From the NCBI GenBank assembly GCA_002411015.1, contig DHPY01000042.1, positions 1 to 64,000 of the forward strand: a stretch of DNA of 64,000 nucleotides, written 5' to 3'. The position numbers and the translations under genes are program-made. The notes under the pieces were generated by a model. The model saw only the letters and a program-made list of their open reading frames with translations. It made no database searches and had not been told where the DNA came from. This document shows, piece by piece, positions 41,508 through 50,032 of this stretch; position 1 is the first letter of the stretch; the number at the start of each line of letters is the position of its first letter. The DNA comes from Armatimonadetes bacterium UBA5352. Its GTDB lineage: Bacteria; Armatimonadota; Zipacnadia; Zipacnadales; UBA5352.

Positions 41508-42203
41508 CTAGTACTTCGGAGCACCGGTGACCAGCCAGCAGATATCGGTGATCGGCAGGGTGTACTTGATCGGGCCCACATAGGTGCTGTTGGGGTCGAG
41601 TTGGACCGTATGGAACTTGGCGTGACCGTCAACGAAGGCCATGTTGGCGCCTCCGTTATGGCGCGCGGGAACGAATCGGCTCGGGTGGTGCGTGTCCTGG
41701 AGCCACCAGGCATTGCTGCCCGTGTAGTCAACAGTGCTCCGGGTCCAGTCGGAGTCGGCGATGATCACCGTCTCAGCCGGGTACTTGATATCGGACAGAA
41801 TGACAGAGGAGGTCGAGGTAACAAGTGTCAGTCTCTGGCAGATTCGGTAGTTGGCCCCGTAGTCGGTCCCTCCGCGGGAGGAGTAGGCGGGCGAGCTTGA
41901 GCTCGGGCAGAGGTAGATCTGCTGGTTGTTCGAGTAGGGAGCGAGGAGGCCCTGCGTGCCGTACCAGAGAGTGTAGCCGACACCGTCTGAGTGGCGGATA
42001 TACGCCGGTACCGGTCGTTCGTCATAGTCTTGGAGGTACATGGCCGCGCCAAGTCCCAACTGCTTGACATTGCTCAGACAGCTTGTCTGCTTCGCCTTCT
42101 CCCGCGCGCGCGCAAAGACCGGGAAGAGGATCGCTGCGAGGATCGCAATGATCGCGATCACAACCAGCAGTTCGATCAGCGTGAACCCTGTGCGACGCAT
42201 CAT
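41508..42203 (-). CDS. type IV prepilin-like protein, H-x9-DG type
   Basis: A 231-residue protein with leader MMRRTG, then FTLIELLVVIAIIAILAAIL and FARAREKAKQTSC. The H-x9-DG motif lies in RHNGGANMAFVDGHAKF. It is the closest paralogue of the gene at 39367. The start at 42203 has GGGAG six bases upstream. It is divergent from the quinone-oxidoreductase gene; the 303-base spacer has an 8-bp hairpin at 42417-42442 and no other recognised signal. Expected to be membrane-inserted and cleaved by prepilin peptidase. Confidence 0.9.
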   Translation of the reverse strand: MMRRTGFTLIELLVVIAIIAILAAILFPVFARAREKAKQTSCLSNVKQLGLGAAMYLQDYDERPVPAYIRHSDGVGYTLWYGTQGLLAPYSNNQQIYLCPSSSSPAYSSRGGTDYGANYRICQRLTLVTSTSSVILSDIKYPAETVIIADSDWTRSTVDYTGSNAWWLQDTHHPSRFVPARHNGGANMAFVDGHAKFHTVQLDPNSTYVGPIKYTLPITDICWLVTGAPKY

Positions 42204-42416
42204 CACCGTCTCCCTTCGCATCTCATGAAGCGGGCGCTCTAGTGCAGGAAGAACACTTGCTCCACACTGGCACAGATTCCTTCACTGAAGAGAAACAACA
42301 ACTCCACCGGGCCAACAGGCCATTGATCGCGTGGGGTATCGCTCCTTTGTAGTCTGGTCCTTTGCAGGGCTGAAGTCAAGTGGGCGGTTCGAAAGGCCGA
42401 ACGCTGCGAGAGCCGC

Positions 42417-42442
42417 CCCGCCGCGCAGGTCTTTGCGGCGGG
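42417..42442. repeat. GC-rich hairpin in a divergent spacer
   Basis: CCCGCCGC (42417-42424) pairs with GCGGCGGG (42435-42442) around a 10-base loop, 64 bases before the oxidoreductase start. It may be part of its 5' leader or chance in GC-rich DNA. Confidence 0.3.
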
Positions 42443-42506
42443 AACGACGAAGCTCTGCCGCGCCATAGGTAACGATCGCTCACCCGGCAGCCTGGAAGTG
42501 AGAAGT

Positions 42507-43484
42507 ATGTACGTGATCACAGTAGACGATGCGCGCGCGCTGACATGGACAGAGGTCCCCGAGCCGGCACCCGCAGAGGACCAGGTTGTCATTGATGTCC
42601 GCGCCACCGCGGTGAACCGGGCGGACCTGATGCAGCGCGCGGGCGACTACCCGCCTCCACCTGGCTGGCCGGAGTGGATGGGGCTCGAGGCTGCCGGTGT
42701 GATCAGCCACGCTCCGTCGGGTAGCCGCTGGCGCATCGGCGACAGAGTGTGCGCGCTTCTCGGCGGCGGTGGCTATGCGGAGAGGGTCGCGGTGCCCTCG
42801 GGCATGGTCCTGCCGGTCCCTCGGGGCCTCACGATGGAGGAGGCCGCGGCCATCCCCGAGGCGTTCGCCACCTCGTACCTGAACCTGTGCATCGAGGGTG
42901 GCCTGAGGGCCGGCGATACCGTCCTCATCCAGGCCGGGGCAAGCGGCGTCGGCATGGCGGCGATCCAACTGGTGAAGGCGCTCGGCGGGATGGTGATGAC
43001 GACCGTCAGCACCGACGAGAAGGCTCAGTTCGTGCGCGGCCTCGGCGCCGACTACGTCATCAACCGCACAACAGACGATCTCGCGGCAGCCATGGAGGAG
43101 CACCCGGTGGATCTCGCGCTCGACTGCATCGCCGGGCCCGACCTCGGGCGCCTGATCGAGCGGATGGCCGTCGACGGGTGCTGGATCGTGATCGCGACGC
43201 TCGGTGGCTCGCAGACCGAACTTGATGTCAACCAGTTCTTCCGCCGCGGCGTCCGCCTCATCGGCAGCACTCTGCGCAGCCGCACGCCCGAGATGAAGGC
43301 CGAGATACTCACGGGGCTCGAGAAGACGCTCTGGGAAGCCTTCGAGGCGCGCAGGGTCAGGCCGGTGATCCACGAGACGCTCCCGATCACCGAGGCCGAG
43401 GCCGCCCACGAGATCCTCCAGCGGCGCGAGAACCTCGGGAAGGTCGTGCTGACCATCCCACAGCGCAATCCCCCACGGACGTGA
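42507..43484 (+). CDS. NAD(P)H-quinone oxidoreductase, zinc-independent MDR family (PIG3-like)
   Basis: A 325-residue medium-chain reductase without zinc ligands. Visible features are the N-terminal VRATAVNRADLMQRAGDYPPPP, which is the family signature of quinone oxidoreductases of the TP53I3/PIG3 branch. The GxGxxG-type NADPH loop reads AGASGVGMAAIQLVKALG, and IGSTLRSRT also fits this branch. The usual reaction is NADPH-dependent reduction of quinones or enones. ATG 42507 has GGAAG eight bases upstream. The SDR gene begins ten bases after its stop, and the Gfo/Idh gene follows with overlap, so these three form an operon. Confidence 0.9.
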   Translation: MYVITVDDARALTWTEVPEPAPAEDQVVIDVRATAVNRADLMQRAGDYPPPPGWPEWMGLEAAGVISHAPSGSRWRIGDRVCALLGGGGYAERVAVPSGMVLPVPRGLTMEEAAAIPEAFATSYLNLCIEGGLRAGDTVLIQAGASGVGMAAIQLVKALGGMVMTTVSTDEKAQFVRGLGADYVINRTTDDLAAAMEEHPVDLALDCIAGPDLGRLIERMAVDGCWIVIATLGGSQTELDVNQFFRRGVRLIGSTLRSRTPEMKAEILTGLEKTLWEAFEARRVRPVIHETLPITEAEAAHEILQRRENLGKVVLTIPQRNPPRT

Positions 43485-43494
43485 GGAGCCTACC

Positions 43495-44235
43495 ATGAGA
43501 CTCGCCAATCGAGTGGCAATCATCAGCGGCGGGGCATCGGGCATCGGCCTCGCAGCCGCGCGGCGGTTCGTTGCGCACGGCGCCCGTGTCGTGCTGGCCG
43601 ATGTCGACGCTGACGCGGCGTACGCCGCGGCCGCACAACTCTCTGCGGAGGGGGCCGAGGCGATCGGCGTCGAGGTTGATGTGCGCTGCTACAACCAGGT
43701 TAAGGCCGCGGTTGCGCTGGCGGCGGAGCGTTACGGGCGGGTGGACATCCTGCTCAACTCAGCAGGCGGGAACGCTGCCCGGGTGCTGGGGCGCTCCGGG
43801 CCCTTCCATGAGCTCGATATCGAGGTCATCGACTGGGGCCTCGACGTGAACCTCAAGGGCGCGGTGTACTTCTGTCACGCGGTGCTGGGCGCGATGATCG
43901 AGCAGCGGAGCGGGGTCGTCATCAACATGGGCTCCGTTGATGGCGTCACCGGGTGCGGCTCGCCGGACTACTCCTCGGCCAAGAGCGGGATGATCGGGCT
44001 GACGAAGTCCATCGCGATCCTCGGCGCGCCCCATGGCGTGAGGTCCGTCTGCGTCTCGCCCGGACCGGTGCTGACGCGCCCGGCCATGGCGAAGATGAGG
44101 ACGCGCCTCGGGAGGGCGGCAGAGCCTGAGGAGATAGCGGAGCTGATCCTCTACCTGTGTTCCGACGACGCCGCCTTCATCACCGGCGCGAACTACGTGA
44201 TCGACGGCGGGCGCAGCGTTGGGGGGCCATACTGA
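43495..44235 (+). CDS. SDR-family oxidoreductase (classical)
   Basis: A 246-residue classical short-chain dehydrogenase. It has the cofactor loop GGASGIG (12-18), Asp37 after the second strand (VVLADVD), which indicates NAD(H) preference, and the catalytic Ser147, Tyr159 and Lys163 (YSSAK). The N-x-A-G region is altered: NSAGGNA instead of NNAG. The substrate is likely a sugar alcohol, sugar or secondary alcohol. AGGAG lies seven bases before the ATG. The stop overlaps the start of the next gene by one base (TGATG), which indicates translational coupling with the Gfo/Idh/MocA gene. Confidence 0.92.
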   Translation: MRLANRVAIISGGASGIGLAAARRFVAHGARVVLADVDADAAYAAAAQLSAEGAEAIGVEVDVRCYNQVKAAVALAAERYGRVDILLNSAGGNAARVLGRSGPFHELDIEVIDWGLDVNLKGAVYFCHAVLGAMIEQRSGVVINMGSVDGVTGCGSPDYSSAKSGMIGLTKSIAILGAPHGVRSVCVSPGPVLTRPAMAKMRTRLGRAAEPEEIAELILYLCSDDAAFITGANYVIDGGRSVGGPY

Positions 44236-45395
44236 TGAGCAGGAGATGGCGTGTCGCGATCCTCAAGGACACCTCGAAGCCGATGCTGGGGCTGCACGGG
44301 CTCCACACGGCGTTCCGCGACCTCCCGGACGTTGAGGTGGTCGCGCACGTTGACGCCAATGCCGCTGATCTCGAGCGGAAGATGGCGTGGACGGGCGCCC
44401 GGCGCCACTACGCAACCCTCCCTGAGATGCTCGCAAGTGAGGCGCCCGACATCGTGGTGCTGTGCTCCAGGCACCCCGGCGATCACCTCGGCCAGATCGA
44501 GGCCGCCGCGGCCGCCGGCTGTCATATCTACTGCGAGAAGCCCCTCACCGCGAGTCTGCGGGAGGCGGACCGGATCGTCGCGCTCGCGGAGCAGGAGGGA
44601 ATTCGCATCTGCATGGCGCACCCGGGCCGCTACGCGCTGGTCTTCCGCACGATGAAGGCAATGCTGGAGGCTGGAGAGATCGGGCAGCCGCTGACGGTCT
44701 ACGGCCTGGGCAAGTGCGACCACAGGGGCGGCGGCGAGGACCTGATCGTCCTGGGCACGCACATCCTCGACCTGCAGACGTTCCTCCTCGGGGAGCCCGA
44801 GCACGTCTACGCGGCGGTGACCGCGGGCGGGCGTCCGGTGAGCTGCGGCGACAGGACCGAGACCGTGGAGCCCATCGGCCCTGCGGCCGGCGACTCGATC
44901 TACGCCTGCTTCGGCTTTCCCGGAGGCGTGCGCGGGGTCTTCGAGAGCAGACGGGGGCTGTATGACCGCGAGCGGGACGGGACGCTCATGGGGATCACGG
45001 TCTGCGGCACCGAGGGCGCGCTCTCCATGCGCTTCGATGACGCCGCCACCCGGACGCTGCGCATCAGCAGGAGTCGCGACCCGCTTCAGTACGGAGCGCG
45101 CTTCGAAGACGTTCCGCTAAGGGAGGACCGCGTCATCCCTGGTGCGGAGCCTCTCGACTACTCCCTGTGCGGACAGAAGGACATCCCGAGGGCGAGGTAC
45201 TTTCTGGAGGCGAATCGTTTCGCTGCATGGGATCTGATGCGGGCGATTGAGAAGGATCGCCAGCCGCTGTCCAACGTGACCCACGCGCGGCTCGCGCTGG
45301 AGATGATCTACGGGATCTACGCCGCCCATCTTGCGCGAGGGCTCGTCAGCTTCCCGTTGAGGCGCAGGGATCATCCGCTGGAAGAGTGCATGTGA
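44235..45395 (+). CDS. Gfo/Idh/MocA-family oxidoreductase
   Basis: A 386-residue NAD(P)-dependent oxidoreductase of the GFO/IDH/MOCA family, which usually acts on inositols, glucose-type sugars or their derivatives. The family Glu-Lys-Pro motif is at 101-103 (YCEKPLTASL). The N-terminal Rossmann strand (VAILKDTSKPMLGLHG) has lost the usual GxGxxG spacing, and the C-terminal domain begins near residue 130. The helix typically ending with the catalytic His reads LGTHILDLQTFLLGEP. Start overlaps the SDR stop by one base. The three-gene operon suits oxidation and epimerisation of sugars released by the secreted enzymes. Confidence 0.88.
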   Translation: MSRRWRVAILKDTSKPMLGLHGLHTAFRDLPDVEVVAHVDANAADLERKMAWTGARRHYATLPEMLASEAPDIVVLCSRHPGDHLGQIEAAAAAGCHIYCEKPLTASLREADRIVALAEQEGIRICMAHPGRYALVFRTMKAMLEAGEIGQPLTVYGLGKCDHRGGGEDLIVLGTHILDLQTFLLGEPEHVYAAVTAGGRPVSCGDRTETVEPIGPAAGDSIYACFGFPGGVRGVFESRRGLYDRERDGTLMGITVCGTEGALSMRFDDAATRTLRISRSRDPLQYGARFEDVPLREDRVIPGAEPLDYSLCGQKDIPRARYFLEANRFAAWDLMRAIEKDRQPLSNVTHARLALEMIYGIYAAHLARGLVSFPLRRRDHPLEECM

Positions 45396-45397
45396 GA

Positions 45398-45432
45398 GGC
45401 TCCGTATGCCTCAGTGTGAGGCATACGGAGCC
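45398..45432. terminator. perfect 16-bp hairpin between convergent genes
   Basis: GGCTCCGTATGCCTCA (45398-45413) is followed after a 3-base loop by its exact reverse complement (45417-45432). It sits between the ends of the Gfo/Idh gene (45395) and the helicase gene (45448), so it can end both transcripts. Neither side has a T run. Confidence 0.75.
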
Positions 45433-45447
45433 GTTACGGGGCAGCCA

Positions 45448-46698
45448 TCAGCGCCGGCCGGAGCCTTTGCGGCTGCCGGTTCTCCTGCGCCCTCCGCCGG
45501 ACGCGGCCGATCGCCGCGCACCGGTTGGCGCCATGGCAGGCGCGCCGACCGTGGCGATAGCGGGCACTGTAGCATCGGCGTCGAAGCCCTCGATTCTACG
45601 GACTGCAATGCGCTCGCCGAGCGCGCGCTCGATGTCGCGAACCGCATTCCGGTCCTCGGGTGTCACGAGTGTGATGGCGTCGCCACTGCGCTCCGCACGC
45701 CCGGTGCGGCCAACGCGGTGGATGTAGTCATCCGCGCTGCCCGGGACATCGTAGTTGATTACATGCGAGATCGTGTCCACGTCCAGCCCCCGCGACGCGA
45801 TGTCGGTCGCGACCATCAGCTCGACCTCGCCGGTGCGGAAGGCATCGAGTGCTTTGCGCCGCTGGTTCTGCGAGCGATTGGAGTGCAGCACGGCCGCGCC
45901 GCGCCCTGTGCGGCCGATCTGCTTCGCAAGCCGGTTCGCGCGGTGCTTGGTGCGCGTGAAGATCAGCACCGAGCCGGCGTCGGTGCTGTCGAGCAGCGCC
46001 AGGAGCATCTCGGTCTTGCGATCGGGCGCCACCGGGCAGAGGGCATGCTTCACCGTCTGTGCCGGCGCGGTGAGGCCGATCTCGATGCGCTCGGGGTCGC
46101 GGAGGATCTCGCGCGCGAAGCGATCAAGCTCCGGCGCGAAGGTCGCTGAGAAGAGCATGGTATGTCGGTCGCGCGGGGTCTGGGCGACGATCCGCCGCAC
46201 GTCCGGCAGGAAGCCCATGTCGAGCATCCGGTCGCCCTCATCGAGGACCAGGGTCTGCACGTGGCTCAGATCGGCGGTGCCGCGCTGCACATGATCGAGC
46301 AGCCGTCCGGGGCAGGCCACGATGATCTCAGCGCCCGCGCGCAGTGCGCTCACCTGCGGGCCCATCCCGACGCCGCCGTAGACGGTGGCTGAGCGCAGGT
46401 TCGTGAAGCGGGCCAGGCGCGCGATCTCTTCGTTGATCTGCTCGGCCAGTTCCCGCGTGGGACTGACGATGAGCGCGCGCGTGCGCTTGTGCCCGCCGGG
46501 CGCGGTCAGCAGGCTCTGCAGCATCGGCAGCACGAACGCCGCCGTCTTGCCGGTGCCCGTTTGCGCCGTACCGATGATGTCTCGCCCCTCAAGCGCCGGT
46601 GGGATGGCCGCCTGCTGAACGGGGGTGGGTTCGGTGTAGCCGGCCGCCTGGACTGCTCTCTGCAGGCGGTCGTCGAGACTGATACGCTTGCGTGTCAT
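45448..46698 (-). CDS. DEAD-box ATP-dependent RNA helicase
   Basis: A 416-residue RNA helicase with all core motifs: Q motif (GYTEPTPVQQAAIP), Walker A AQTGTGKT (45-52), PTRELA, GG, a variant motif II reading DEGD instead of DEAD (VLDEGDRMLDMGF), SAT, then ARGLDVD-like IASRGLDVD and HRVGRTGRAERSG. The C-terminus is a short basic Gly/Arg-rich tail, as in RhlE-type helicases. The protein unwinds RNA in ribosome assembly or decay. The start at 46698 has AGAAGG seven bases upstream. DEGD is a conservative change of the third residue; ATP hydrolysis should be kept. Confidence 0.93.
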   Translation of the reverse strand: MTRKRISLDDRLQRAVQAAGYTEPTPVQQAAIPPALEGRDIIGTAQTGTGKTAAFVLPMLQSLLTAPGGHKRTRALIVSPTRELAEQINEEIARLARFTNLRSATVYGGVGMGPQVSALRAGAEIIVACPGRLLDHVQRGTADLSHVQTLVLDEGDRMLDMGFLPDVRRIVAQTPRDRHTMLFSATFAPELDRFAREILRDPERIEIGLTAPAQTVKHALCPVAPDRKTEMLLALLDSTDAGSVLIFTRTKHRANRLAKQIGRTGRGAAVLHSNRSQNQRRKALDAFRTGEVELMVATDIASRGLDVDTISHVINYDVPGSADDYIHRVGRTGRAERSGDAITLVTPEDRNAVRDIERALGERIAVRRIEGFDADATVPAIATVGAPAMAPTGARRSAASGGGRRRTGSRKGSGRR

Positions 46699-47121
46699 TG
46701 CGCAACCTTCTTCTCGCCAGCTATCGAAGGGATTGTCTCCGCTGTACCGGCGTAGCTGGTGGCGAATGCGGTGCATCGTCCGTACGTGTACATAGATATC
46801 ACGCATGCCGGGAGCGGAGTCGCACTCATCGAGGGGGTGTTCGACTGCCAGTCAGACCTGGGGAAGACGGCGCACGGAGTTCAGTGCGTGGTGGTGTACG
46901 TCCGAGCCAGAGCCAGAGCGTCAGTATGCCCGACAGGTGCCGCGGGGAACTTGTCTGTGTGTTCCCTCACTATCAGCATACCTGATTCCGCGGAAAGTGG
47001 CAACGGGCCGGCGCAAGTGACGCGGTCACTGGAAGGACATAGGGCGCCTGCGGACAACATACCGCCGGTGAAGGCTGAGCCCGCACATCATTCAGGACAT
47101 ATCACAGGGGGTCGATCCCTG
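46699..47121. other. 423-base divergent spacer
   Basis: This lies between the helicase and the glycosidase-like gene. It contains a weak 6-bp hairpin (GGGAAC 46945-46950 with GTTCCC 46961-46966) and no supported gene. An open frame running through it continues into the downstream gene but has no signal-peptide character, so the real start is 47122. Confidence 0.35.
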
Positions 47122-50004
47122 ATGCACAGGACAGCGCTCATGCTCGCGATGCTGTTCTCGCTGGCGCCATGCGTGGCCCAGAACGTGGTGCACAACGGCG
47201 GCTTCGAGGACGGTATGGCCGGCTGGTCGCGCAACCATGACTTCCCTCTCGCTGAGCACGCGACAGTCGCAGACCGTCCGGACCGGGGGCATTGCCTGCA
47301 GCTCACGAGCGATGGCGACACTGTTGACCTCTTCCAGCGCGTCGAGCTTGAGGGCGGGCAGAGCTACGTCTTCCAGCTCGACATGCGGCGCTCGGCCCCC
47401 GGCAAGGACATCGCGGCGTCTCTGATCGTCTCTCGGCAGAACGCGCACGATGCGTACTACTCCCTCGGCAGCGCAAGCACTGCGGTAGACACCTGGGAGC
47501 ACTTCGCGCGGCTCGTGAAGATTCCCGGAGATGCCGTCAGCGCCCGCGTGTTGCTGCTAAACCGGATCGAGGGCGCGACCGCGCAGTTCGATGAGGTGCA
47601 GGTGGTACCCGTGGCGGCTACCTCCGGCGCGGCGGATGGCTGGTCGCCGAAGCTCGCGGTGCCGGGGTGGCCGGAGGCGCCCGCCGGCGAATCGACGCGG
47701 ATCGACGGGCTGCTGTCCGAGGGGGAGTGGGACGATGCCGCGCAGATCACCGGCTTCGCGATCATCACTGACGGCTCCACCCCGGAGGCTGACACTGAGG
47801 CGTGGGTGGCCCGCACGCCGACGCAGCTGCTGATCGCGGCGCGCTGCCATGAGCCGCTGATCGCCGATGCCGTATCGGTGGCAGAGGAACGCGACAACTC
47901 CCGCATCTTCAACGATGAGGTCATCGAGATATTCATCGACGCGGATAACGATCATGAGACCTATCTCCACCTCGCGGTCAACTCGCTCGGCACGGTCTTC
48001 GATTCATCTTCGGGCGAGGGCGTCGTGGATGGCATCGAGTTCGATGCGGGGATGACCGCCGCTGCGGCGCGCGGCGAGGGCGAATGGACCGTCGAGGTCG
48101 CGATCCCGTTCTCCACTATCGCCGTGGCTGGCTCGGGAGATATCTGGGGCTTCAATATCGCCCGCGAGCGCCATCTGCCCGGGCACAGCGAGAACTCCGC
48201 GTGGTCCGCGACGGGCAGTCGGTTCCATGCACCGTGGCGCTTCGGAGACCTGGTCGGCCTCCCCGATGCGGCGGCCGCGGCGCCGGTCTGGGCGCGCTTC
48301 TCGGGTGTGGATGACCCGACCCCGGGCGCCTCGAGGCTCCGCTTTGAGCTCGGCAGCCGGACGGATCGCGAGCTCCCGGTCATCCTCAGCGCCGATGTCA
48401 CCACGCCCGGCGGCGAGGAGCGCGAGGTGCGGGCTGAGGCGACGCTGCCCGCGGGCGGTGAGCAGACGCTCGAGCTTCCGCTCACCCTCGATCAACGCGG
48501 GCAGTGGGGCATCAGCGTAACGGTGCTGGACGAGGCCACCGGCCGGCCGCTCTACTCCGGCTCGCGAAGCTCGCTGGAGGTGCCGCCGGTGCTGGAGGCG
48601 GTGCTGAGCAGGCCCTCATACCGCGGCCGCATCTTCAGCAAGATGAACCTCCAGAGCATCGAGGTCGAGGCCGCCATCGGCATCCGTGACCCGGAGGAAG
48701 AGGGCCTGCGCCTCGTCGGGCGAATCGTCGGCGATGTCGGCACCGCCGCAACTGCCAGCGCGGACGCGGAGGCCGCGGTCTCGACACTTGCGATCCCGTG
48801 CGCCGACCTGCCTGATGGCAGGTACACGGTTGACATCCAGCTCATGCGCGGTCAAGAGGTGCTGGGGACGGTGCGGGGCCTGCCGCTGGAGAAGCTGCCG
48901 TCAGCCGATGATGAGGTCTGGTTCGACCGCGACAACAACATGATCGTCAACGGTGAGCCGCACTTCCCCCTCGGGTTCTACTCGATGGACTACCCGAACC
49001 TTGCCGAGGAGGTCGCGGGCGCGGGGTACCTGTGGTACCACACCTACGCCTCACAGCGCCCGGCGCGCCTGGCCCCCGACAGCAACTGGGACTGGCAGCG
49101 CTACACGGACACCGGCGCGGAGCACGGGATGCGCGCATTCCTCGGCTTCGGTGCGGCGGGCGACGGCGAGGAGGGCTTCTACGAGAGGCTGCTCAGCGGA
49201 CAGGCGCCGGAAGCCGAGGCCCTCATGACCGCGTTCCTCGAGCGGTGGCGCGAGCACCCGGCGCTCGGCGCGTGGTATGTCTATGACGAGCCGGTCATCG
49301 CCGGGCGCACGCCCGAGGAGATGCGCTACCTCTACGAGATGGCCGACAGCCGCGACCCGTACCACCCGAAGCTCGTCTGCCAGGTGAGCTGGTCTGATCC
49401 GCGCTTTGTTGACTCCCTTGATGTGCTGATGCCCGATCCGTATCCGATCCGCGCCGATCATGCGAGGCCGCTCACGATGGTCTCGGACGCGGTTCGCGCC
49501 GCGCGAAGGACCGTGGGCGACCGCAAGCCCGTCTGGCCGGTGCTGCAGTGGTATGGCTACCCGGAGGGGCGCTACCCGACGACCGAGGAGATGCGCTGCA
49601 TGGCATTCCTCTCGCTTGCCGCCGAGGCGAAGGGTGTCACGTGGTACTCGTTCTATCACGGCTACAACAACGACCGGCAGGGGTGGGAAGGGCTGAAGCA
49701 GATCGGCCACGAGCTTCGCTCCTGCGAGGACGTGGTCTTCGCGCCGAAGGCGGACACGGGCGCAGACGCCAATGGCGCTCCGCTGGAGATGCTGCTCAAG
49801 CGGTCAGCCGGCGGGCGGCGGCACCTGATAGTGGTGAACGCGGAGAATCGTGCGCTGGAGGATGTCTCGATCACGCTGGGCGAGGCGGTCACCTCGGCGA
49901 CGGACCGACTGTCGGGTGAGGCGATGGCGGTGGCCGGAGGCACGATCACCGCGAGCTTCGCGCCGTACCAGCCGCGTGTGCTGGACATCATGATAGCACA
50001 GTAG
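47122..50004 (+). CDS. secreted multidomain TIM-barrel glycosidase-like protein with CBM4/9 modules
   Basis: A 960-residue exported protein: signal peptide 1-19 (LAPCVAQ), a CBM4_9-like domain at about 20-170 (VVHNGGFEDGMAGW), a CBM9-like domain at about 190-385 (RIDGLLSEGEWDDA, EVIEIFIDADNDHETYL), a beta-rich stretch with SRPSYRGRIF, and a TIM barrel from about 600 (DNNMIVNGEPHFPLGFYS). The barrel has ALGAWYVYDEPV near residue 716, where the Glu is a candidate acid/base, and WPVLQWYGYPEGRYP. I cannot place it in a numbered GH family. ATG 47122 has AGGGGG about ten bases upstream. The downstream gene starts 28 bases later and is a shorter paralogue. Confidence 0.78.
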   Translation: MHRTALMLAMLFSLAPCVAQNVVHNGGFEDGMAGWSRNHDFPLAEHATVADRPDRGHCLQLTSDGDTVDLFQRVELEGGQSYVFQLDMRRSAPGKDIAASLIVSRQNAHDAYYSLGSASTAVDTWEHFARLVKIPGDAVSARVLLLNRIEGATAQFDEVQVVPVAATSGAADGWSPKLAVPGWPEAPAGESTRIDGLLSEGEWDDAAQITGFAIITDGSTPEADTEAWVARTPTQLLIAARCHEPLIADAVSVAEERDNSRIFNDEVIEIFIDADNDHETYLHLAVNSLGTVFDSSSGEGVVDGIEFDAGMTAAAARGEGEWTVEVAIPFSTIAVAGSGDIWGFNIARERHLPGHSENSAWSATGSRFHAPWRFGDLVGLPDAAAAAPVWARFSGVDDPTPGASRLRFELGSRTDRELPVILSADVTTPGGEEREVRAEATLPAGGEQTLELPLTLDQRGQWGISVTVLDEATGRPLYSGSRSSLEVPPVLEAVLSRPSYRGRIFSKMNLQSIEVEAAIGIRDPEEEGLRLVGRIVGDVGTAATASADAEAAVSTLAIPCADLPDGRYTVDIQLMRGQEVLGTVRGLPLEKLPSADDEVWFDRDNNMIVNGEPHFPLGFYSMDYPNLAEEVAGAGYLWYHTYASQRPARLAPDSNWDWQRYTDTGAEHGMRAFLGFGAAGDGEEGFYERLLSGQAPEAEALMTAFLERWREHPALGAWYVYDEPVIAGRTPEEMRYLYEMADSRDPYHPKLVCQVSWSDPRFVDSLDVLMPDPYPIRADHARPLTMVSDAVRAARRTVGDRKPVWPVLQWYGYPEGRYPTTEEMRCMAFLSLAAEAKGVTWYSFYHGYNNDRQGWEGLKQIGHELRSCEDVVFAPKADTGADANGAPLEMLLKRSAGGRRHLIVVNAENRALEDVSITLGEAVTSATDRLSGEAMAVAGGTITASFAPYQPRVLDIMIAQ

Positions 50005-50032
50005 CACAGGTCATACAGGCGAGGTGATCGCG

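Noticed and set aside
46759..47121. Upstream extension of the glycosidase-like frame
   Set aside because: The product from 46759 would bury the signal peptide; the ATG at 47122 gives a normal secreted protein.
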